Below, piece by piece: positions 7,309-12,323 of a DNA stretch of 17,568 nucleotides; position 1 is the stretch's first letter, and each line of letters starts with the position of its first letter. Below the pieces are notes generated by a model. The model was not told the origin of the DNA. It was given only the letters and a program-made list of their open reading frames with translations, and did not search any database. Position numbers and translations under genes: made by a program. The DNA comes from an uncultured Oscillospiraceae bacterium (lineage in GTDB: Bacteria; Bacillota; Clostridia; Oscillospirales; Oscillospiraceae), in the NCBI GenBank assembly GCA_934591745.1, contig CAKTPQ010000033.1:1-17568 (forward strand), in the 5' to 3' direction.

Positions 7309-8526
7309 TCAGAAAAGCAGGCCGTATTTACCGGCCAGAGACTGGAGGACGGGTTCCGGCAGCGCACCTTCGTACAGGGCGCGGCCCTGATAGCTCCGCA
7401 GCGCCTGTTCCAGCACCGCCGCATCGTCACAGACCAGGCACAGGGGCTTTGTCAGCATATACTGACATTCCGCCAGCGCCGCTGTGTCCTCCGGGGAGGT
7501 CAGGTGCAGTGCGACCATGGGGAAGTCCTCCTCCAGCGCGGCGGCGAGGGTATCTTCCAGGTCGGGGGTGACGGACAGGATGGGGCCGTGGCCCGCGTCG
7601 GCGGGCAGATAACAAGGCAGCTTTTCCGTGGCGGCGGGCAGCAATTCGGTGTGCCGCGGCGCGGGAGGTGTCACGGACGCGCCGTCCAGCGCACCGCGCA
7701 GAGCGGCGATATGGGCGGCGGTGGTGCCGCAGCAGCCGCCGAAGATCATGACACCGCAGGCCAGCATGTCCGTCACCAGTGAGACGAACTGCTCCGGCGG
7801 GCAGTCGTACACCGCCGTGCCGTCCACGATGACAGGCATGCCCGCGTTGGGCTTGGCGATCAGGGGGACACGGGCATATTCCCGCAGGCGGCGGAGCTGG
7901 GGCAGCATCTGCTCCGGTCCGGCGGAGCAGTTCAGGCCGAAGGCGTCGATGCCCATGCCCTGCAGGACGGTGAGGGCGGCGGTGACGTCGGTGCCGGAGA
8001 TGCTGCGGCCATTCTGGTCGCAGGTGAACGTGACGAAAACGGGCTTGTCGGTGACGGCCCGGACGGCCAGTACAGCGGCACGGGCGTCAGACAGAGTCAT
8101 CATCGTCTCAATGACATAGAGATCGACGCCGGCCTCCTCCAAACCGGCCACCTGCCGGGCGTAGGCGTCCACCAGATCATCGAAGGAGGCGCTGCCCAGC
8201 GGGGAGAGAAACAGGCCGGTGGGGGCCAGGTCACCGGCCAGCAGCGCCTTGCCGCCGGCGGCCTCCCGGGACAGGGCGGCCAGACGGCGATTATAGCCGG
8301 CGACATCCTCCGTCACACCGTGCTCCGCCAGCTTCACGGCGTTGCCGCCGAAGGTGGGGGTGTACAGCACCTGACTGCCGGCGGCCACATAGTCCCGCTG
8401 AATGGCCCGGATAGCGTCCGGGTGGGCCAGCGTCCACTGCTCGGCACCGACGTCGCCGGAGTAGCCGCGCTTTTGCAGTTCGGTGCCGGTGGCACCGTCC
8501 AGAATGAGGGGAAAACGAAGCTCCAT
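7309..8526 (-). CDS. Homocysteine S-methyltransferase family protein with a degenerate C-terminal domain
   Basis: This protein (405 residues from the ATG at 8526) matches the Zn-dependent homocysteine-binding domain of MetH/BHMT. It has DGATGTELQKRG near the N-terminus, TPTFGGN, and Zn ligands in GLNCSAGP (C200) and FGGCCGTT (C265, C266). The family transfers a methyl group to homocysteine to make methionine. After about residue 282 there is a ~120-residue tail that is not part of this domain. Its segment from about 316 to 388 (ending DDAAVLEQALRSYQGRALYE) resembles part of the MetH pterin-binding domain but lacks a full barrel. I chose the second ATG because GGAGGT directly abuts the first (8532) and is 6 bases from this one. 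It is divergent from the corrinoid fusion gene, suggesting they act together. Confidence 0.88.
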   Translation of the reverse strand: MELRFPLILDGATGTELQKRGYSGDVGAEQWTLAHPDAIRAIQRDYVAAGSQVLYTPTFGGNAVKLAEHGVTEDVAGYNRRLAALSREAAGGKALLAGDLAPTGLFLSPLGSASFDDLVDAYARQVAGLEEAGVDLYVIETMMTLSDARAAVLAVRAVTDKPVFVTFTCDQNGRSISGTDVTAALTVLQGMGIDAFGLNCSAGPEQMLPQLRRLREYARVPLIAKPNAGMPVIVDGTAVYDCPPEQFVSLVTDMLACGVMIFGGCCGTTAAHIAALRGALDGASVTPPAPRHTELLPAATEKLPCYLPADAGHGPILSVTPDLEDTLAAALEEDFPMVALHLTSPEDTAALAECQYMLTKPLCLVCDDAAVLEQALRSYQGRALYEGALPEPVLQSLAGKYGLLF

Positions 8527-8555
8527 ATCCATACCTCCGCTGTGAAACAGATGGG

Positions 8556-8578
8556 CCGCACTTGACAGAAAAGTGCGG
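8556..8578. promoter_or_regulatory. Inverted repeat over the -35 box of the corrinoid gene promoter (operator candidate)
   Basis: CCGCACTT (8556-8563) and AAGTGCGG (8571-8578) are perfect 8-base arms separated by 7 bases. The -35 hexamer TTGACA (8562-8567) lies within the element. A T-run follows on the plus strand, so it also resembles a small terminator, but no plus-strand gene lies upstream that would need one. In the minus transcript it would form a leader hairpin. Confidence 0.6.
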
Positions 8579-8590
8579 GATTTTTATAAT
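8562..8590 (+). promoter_or_regulatory. Fully consensus sigma-A promoter for the UroD-corrinoid fusion gene
   Basis: TTGACA (8562-8567), 17 bases, TATAAT (8585-8590): a perfect match in both boxes and spacing. The start would be near 8597, which excludes translation from an in-frame ATG at 8573. Confidence 0.88.
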
Positions 8591-8599
8591 GTTACCACT

Positions 8600-8629
8600 A
8601 CTTTAAGCAGGATGAGCCTGCTTTGTCAA
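8600..8629 (-). promoter_or_regulatory. Probable promoter for the homocysteine S-methyltransferase gene
   Basis: On the minus strand TTGACA (8629-8624), an 18-base spacer and TAAAGT (8605-8600; 4/6 to consensus). The start near 8593 would lie within the opposing plus promoter. The -10 boxes of the two promoters are only 9 bases apart, so RNA polymerase could occupy only one at a time. Confidence 0.6.
8605..8623. promoter_or_regulatory. Inverted repeat between the boxes of the minus promoter / leader hairpin of the plus transcript
   Basis: AAGCAGG (8605-8611) and CCTGCTT (8617-8623), perfect 7-base arms with a 5-base spacer. It fills the spacer of the minus promoter and would be a 5' leader hairpin in the plus transcript. 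The arms differ from those of the neighbouring inverted repeat at 8556-8578. Confidence 0.5.
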
Positions 8630-8653
8630 GAGTATTTGCGAGGTGAGTGCGCC

Positions 8654-10375
8654 ATGATGACAGCAAAAGAGAACTTTCTGGAGCTTTTGAAGCCGGACGG
8701 TCAACCGGAGCGGCAGCTGCGGCAGTATGAGGCGCTGCATATGTGCCTGAACGACCCGGCCAACACATACCTGCGGGGCAACCGGAAGCGGGGCACCGTC
8801 AGCGTGGACCGCTGGGGCACCACCATCAGCTTTCCGGAGGATGCGCCCGGCCCCATGCCGGTGACGGGGGACGGTCTGGCGGTGTGCCCGGACGTGACCC
8901 GGTGGCGGGAAACGGTACATGCTCCGGATCTGGCGGCCCACTGCACCGAGGGTTGGGCGGCCTGCCGTCGGCAGGCCCGAGCCGCCTGTGGCGAAGAGAA
9001 GCTGCTGGCAGGTTTTATGGGCACCGGCATCTTTGAACAGTGCCACTTCCTTATGGGGTTTGAGGATACGCTGACCAACCTCTACGAGCATCCTCAGGAG
9101 ATGCACGAGCTTATTGAGTACATTCTGGAGTACCGGCTGGGCTATGTGAAGCTGCTCATCGACAACCTGCGGCCGGATGTCATCTTCTCCCACGACGACT
9201 GGGGCACCAAGGACGCACTGTTCATGAAGCCGGAGATGTGGCGGGAATTTTTTAAGGAGCCGTACCGCCGGTTTTACGGGTATATCCGCTCCCGGGGCTG
9301 CATCGCCATCCACCACGCCGACTCTTATCTGGCGCCCATCGTGGACGACATGGCGGAGATCGGTATCCATGTGTGGCAGGGCGTGCTGCCGGAGAATGAC
9401 ATCCCTGCCCTGCAGCGGCACCTGAAGGGAAGGCTGGTGCTGATGGGCGGCATGGGCGCGGCCATCGACCGGGCGGATGCCTCGCCCCAGGAGATACGGG
9501 CCTACGCAGATCGCGTGCTGGCGGACTGCTGCCCGCTGGGACACTTTATTCCCTCCATCACCTACGGCTTGCCGGGGGCTGTGTATCCCCGCGTGGACGC
9601 CTGTATCGACGCGGCCATCGACGCATACAACACGAAGCTGCACCTGCCGCGGTTCGATGTGCCGCCGGTGCCCCGGCGCGTGCTGGAGCGTCCGGCGGGC
9701 GGTGCGGCGGCGGAAATGCCGGCGGATGCCGGGGACGGCGTGCTGGCGCAGTTGGCCGCCGCCCTGCAGCGGGGACAGCGGAAAAAGGTGCTGGCCCTGT
9801 GCGAGGAGGCGCTGGCCCAGGGGCTGTCGCCGCAGGAGATCCTGTCCGGCGGACTGGTGCGGGGCATGGATCGGCTGGGCGAGGACTTCTCCGCCAGCCG
9901 GGTGTTTGTGCCGGAGATGCTGATGGCTGCCCGGTGCATGCAGGCGGCGCTGGGTGTGCTGAAGCCCCTGATGGCCGGCGGCAGCGGTGAAAAGCTGGGC
10001 CGGGCCTGCATCGGCACGGTACGGGGCGATATGCACGACATCGGCAAGAATCTGGTGAAGATCATGATGGAGGGCAGCGGTATCGAGGTAGTGGACCTGG
10101 GTGTGGACGTATCGCCGGAGCAGTTCGTGGAGACGGCACTGGCACAGGATTGCGGCGTCATCGCCTGCTCGTCCCTGCTGACCACCACCATGCAGGAGAT
10201 GCGGGATGTAGTGCGTCTGGCGAAGGAGAAGGGCATCCGTGACCGTGTGAAGATCTTCGTGGGCGGCGCACCTATCAGCCAGAGTTTCTGCGACGAGATC
10301 GGCGCGGACGTGTACACCGAGGATGCGGCCGCAGCCGCACGGGCGGCTGCGGCGGCCCTGCGGGAGGGCAAGTAA
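8654..10375 (+). CDS. UroD/MtaA-type methyltransferase fused to a corrinoid (B12-binding) protein
   Basis: A 573-residue cytoplasmic fusion. Residues about 1-335 form a uroporphyrinogen-decarboxylase-like barrel of the MtaA/CmuA methyltransferase type. About 360-445 is the helical B12-binding cap (GLVRGMDRLGEDFSASRVFVPEMLMAA). About 448-570 is the Rossmann B12 domain, with cobalt-ligating DMHDIG (D459, H461, G464), SSLL (506-509) and VGGAP (536-540). CmuA, the chloromethane methyltransferase, has the same domain order. The H-x-C and later Cys zinc ligands of MtaA are not visible: the corresponding places read IHHADS (219-224) and SITYGL (301-306). A DDWG motif (181-184) is present as in other UroD-like methyltransferases. 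The methyl donor is unknown; homocysteine is the likely acceptor through the divergent gene. The start at 8654 (or 8657) follows AGGTGAG. Confidence 0.87.
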   Translation: MMTAKENFLELLKPDGQPERQLRQYEALHMCLNDPANTYLRGNRKRGTVSVDRWGTTISFPEDAPGPMPVTGDGLAVCPDVTRWRETVHAPDLAAHCTEGWAACRRQARAACGEEKLLAGFMGTGIFEQCHFLMGFEDTLTNLYEHPQEMHELIEYILEYRLGYVKLLIDNLRPDVIFSHDDWGTKDALFMKPEMWREFFKEPYRRFYGYIRSRGCIAIHHADSYLAPIVDDMAEIGIHVWQGVLPENDIPALQRHLKGRLVLMGGMGAAIDRADASPQEIRAYADRVLADCCPLGHFIPSITYGLPGAVYPRVDACIDAAIDAYNTKLHLPRFDVPPVPRRVLERPAGGAAAEMPADAGDGVLAQLAAALQRGQRKKVLALCEEALAQGLSPQEILSGGLVRGMDRLGEDFSASRVFVPEMLMAARCMQAALGVLKPLMAGGSGEKLGRACIGTVRGDMHDIGKNLVKIMMEGSGIEVVDLGVDVSPEQFVETALAQDCGVIACSSLLTTTMQEMRDVVRLAKEKGIRDRVKIFVGGAPISQSFCDEIGADVYTEDAAAAARAAAAALREGK

Positions 10376-10395
10376 AAACAGACGAAAAGGACACC

Positions 10396-10416
10396 TGCCG
10401 GTGAACGGCATTTAAT
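10396..10416 (+). terminator. Weak candidate terminator after the corrinoid fusion gene
   Basis: TGCCG (10396-10400) pairs with CGGCA (10406-10410) over a 5-base loop and is followed by TTTAAT. The stem is short, so partial read-through into the small membrane protein gene is likely. Confidence 0.3.
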
Positions 10417-10450
10417 ACAAAAGCTTTTATGAGACGGGAGGGATCGGCAG

Positions 10451-10636
10451 ATGAAGGATAGGACTGTGAAGGGCTTTGCGTTGATCCTGTTTGGGATACT
10501 CCTCTGTGTGGGGGCTCCGGGCTTGACGGATCTGATCATGGGGCTTGGCGAACTGGCCTGCGACATCGGCATATTGTGCGGGATCGTCGGCCTTGTGAAA
10601 ATTTTCGGAAAAGACCCGGAAACGGGCGGGGAATGA
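10451..10636 (+). CDS. Small two-helix membrane protein, function unknown
   Basis: A 61-residue protein starting MKDRTVKGF, with a strong GGGAGGGA ribosome binding site 7 bases upstream of the ATG. Two hydrophobic segments (about 8-26 and 34-52, the first rich in Leu/Ile/Gly, the second CDIGILCGIVGLVKIFG) are followed by a short charged tail KDPETGGE. I do not recognise a family. It lies 75 bases downstream of the corrinoid fusion gene and may be read with it, because only a weak hairpin separates them. The good ribosome binding site, plausible topology and a following strong terminator support a real gene. Confidence 0.65.
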   Translation: MKDRTVKGFALILFGILLCVGAPGLTDLIMGLGELACDIGILCGIVGLVKIFGKDPETGGE

Positions 10637-10666
10637 CTGGCTCCCTAAGGGAGACTGCATACACAA

Positions 10667-10702
10667 AAAACAGCCTGGACATGCAGATGTCCAGGCTGTT
10701 TT
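10667..10702. terminator. Bidirectional terminator between the small membrane protein and cohesin genes
   Basis: A 15-bp stem (10667-10681 with 10688-10702; core CAGCCTGGACA/TGTCCAGGCTG) with a 6-base loop. It is flanked by A6 on the left (T6 for the minus transcript) and TTTT on the right. It lies 2 bases beyond the cohesin gene stop. Confidence 0.9.
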
Positions 10703-10704
10703 CG

Positions 10705-12309
10705 TTACATATTGTGGATGTCCTTCAAAAGGTCCTCCAGAGACATGGTACGCACATCCTCCTCGTCCTTGGGCACCGGCGCATCGGCCAGCGTCTTCTC
10801 CACCGTTTCCTCCACCAGCGGGAGGTCGGGGGTGGCGGACTTGGGGGCGGGAGGCGCTGCGGGCTCATCATCCAGAGGGATGTCGAAATCCGCCCAGTTC
10901 CGGGCCGGGGGCGCGGCCTTTTTTACCGGCTCCGGCTCACGGGGCACGATGCGGGGCAGGGGACGGGAACGCGCCGGGGCAGGAGCGGGGCGGCGTTCCT
11001 CCCGACGTTCGCGGTCACGTTCGCGGTCACGGCGGGGACGGCGGTCATCCCGGTCGGAGGGATCGTCCGGACCGTCAAAGTTGTCATTGCCGCCGGTGCT
11101 GCGTCCGATCAGCAGTCCCAGCAGGAACAGCAGACCGGCCACCAGCACCACGCCGCCGATGATGGCTACCACGGTGCGGACCTCACCCAGCAGGGGCAGT
11201 TTGATGTTCAGGGGGAGCTGGAGCGTGGGGACCTCCGGCTCCGGCTCGGGTTCCGGTTCGGGGTCAGGCTCCGGAATGGTGACAGTGGGCACGATGCCGG
11301 TGTACTGGGGCATGCGCACCACATGGATGGTGTACGCCTCCTTGGAGGTCTTGTCCTCGGCGGTACAGGTGACAGTCACCAGGTTTTCGCCCTCCTTGTC
11401 GATGGCGACATCGCCGGTGCCGCTGACGCCGCTGGCTTTGCTGTCATTGGCGGCGGCGGAGAGCGTCACCTGCTTCGTCTCAAAGGGGACGTAGGCGATG
11501 TAGTCCTTGACGCTGCTGCTGAAGGCGGGGCTGAGGGTCGCGCCCTCGATGCCTAACTGAGAGAGAGTGGCGTCAGAGGAGGGCTTGTAATCGGGGTCCT
11601 GTTCCCGCGTGACCTCAATGGTATAGGTGCGGGTGGCGCCGCTGGCGGCGGTGACCTTCAGTGTCACGGTATTGAGTCCCACTGCCAGTTGGGTGCCGTT
11701 GATGGAGACAGTCTGGGTCTTGTCGGCCCGGTTGTAGTCCAGATTCAGCTTGGACACGCTGTACGGCACCTTAGCGGTATAGTACGTCGTATCGGAGGAG
11801 AACGCCGGAGTCAGCGTGAAGTTGCCGGCGATGATGGCGGACAGGGAGCAGTTGCTGCTGGGTGCGCCGGCCACCTTGCCGGACCAGGAGGCGGAGCCGA
11901 TGTCGATGTCGTTGTCGCCGTCAGAGGCCACGATGTTATCGAAGCTGGCATTGAGCACCGTGTCGGCCACAGTACCGGAGGCCACCTTCAGCGTGACGGT
12001 GATGACAGCGCCGCTGGCGCTGGAGGTACCGTAGACGCTGAAGTGGTTCTGGTTCACCAGAATGCTCCAGCCGCTGACGGAGCAGGTGTAGTTGGTAAAG
12101 GTCAGGCCCTCACCGCAGTTAAGGTTTGCCGTCAGGCCGTAGATCTTGCTGTCCACGGACAGGGTCAGTGTCACGGAATTGCCGGCCTGCACGCTGCTGC
12201 TGCCGGAAAGCGCGGCATCGGCGGCATAGGCCTGCCGGGGCAGGACAGTCAGTACCAGCAGTACGGCGGCTGTCAGGGCCAGCGCGGCACGAAGGAGTCT
12301 GTTTTTCAT
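10705..12309 (-). CDS. Membrane-anchored cohesin and cadherin-like domain protein
   Basis: A 534-residue surface protein. A signal peptide (about 1-30, ending QAYA-A) leads to a cohesin-like beta sandwich (about 32-147; VQAGNSVTLTLSV at the start, then ASGAVITVTLKVASG). Two cadherin-like beta-sandwich repeats follow (about 155-236 and 246-333), each with an L-x-x-x-F-x-x-x-x-x-x-Y-x-A-x-VP pattern. Then come an acidic Glu-Pro linker (346-360), one transmembrane helix (about 378-402) and a 132-residue cytoplasmic tail. That tail is rich in Arg/Asp/Glu (420-440) and then Pro. Cohesins bind dockerins, and the gene just upstream in the operon ends in a dockerin, so it probably holds that protein at the cell surface. 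There is no sortase signal. The ATG at 12309 follows GGGAGGT; the gap to the upstream gene is 14 bases. Confidence 0.8.
   Translation of the reverse strand: MKNRLLRAALALTAAVLLVLTVLPRQAYAADAALSGSSSVQAGNSVTLTLSVDSKIYGLTANLNCGEGLTFTNYTCSVSGWSILVNQNHFSVYGTSSASGAVITVTLKVASGTVADTVLNASFDNIVASDGDNDIDIGSASWSGKVAGAPSSNCSLSAIIAGNFTLTPAFSSDTTYYTAKVPYSVSKLNLDYNRADKTQTVSINGTQLAVGLNTVTLKVTAASGATRTYTIEVTREQDPDYKPSSDATLSQLGIEGATLSPAFSSSVKDYIAYVPFETKQVTLSAAANDSKASGVSGTGDVAIDKEGENLVTVTCTAEDKTSKEAYTIHVVRMPQYTGIVPTVTIPEPDPEPEPEPEPEVPTLQLPLNIKLPLLGEVRTVVAIIGGVVLVAGLLFLLGLLIGRSTGGNDNFDGPDDPSDRDDRRPRRDRERDRERREERRPAPAPARSRPLPRIVPREPEPVKKAAPPARNWADFDIPLDDEPAAPPAPKSATPDLPLVEETVEKTLADAPVPKDEEDVRTMSLEDLLKDIHNM
11007..11030. 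repeat. Two 12-base tandem repeats in the cohesin gene
   Basis: GTTCGCGGTCAC is present twice in direct succession (11007-11018 and 11019-11030). It encodes the alternating Arg/Asp/Glu stretch of the cytoplasmic tail and is a likely site of length variation. Confidence 0.8.
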
Positions 12310-12323
12310 GTGTTACCTCCCAC

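Noticed and set aside
8556..8585. Intrinsic terminator on the plus strand (hairpin followed by T5)
   Set aside because: No plus-strand gene ends upstream, and the hairpin and T-run coincide with the -35 box and the start of the -10 box of a consensus promoter; an operator is the simpler reading.
8573..8653. Upstream start for the corrinoid fusion gene
   Set aside because: The ATG at 8573 lies between the -35 and -10 boxes of a perfect consensus promoter, upstream of the expected transcript start.
8603..10411. 602-residue open frame on the minus strand opposite the corrinoid fusion gene
   Set aside because: His/Arg/Gln-rich shadow with no domain; the plus-strand reading has intact UroD and B12 motifs.
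10641..10653. Palindrome CTCCCT-A-AGGGAG
   Set aside because: One-base loop and no T-run; it is too short to interpret next to the strong terminator at 10667-10702.
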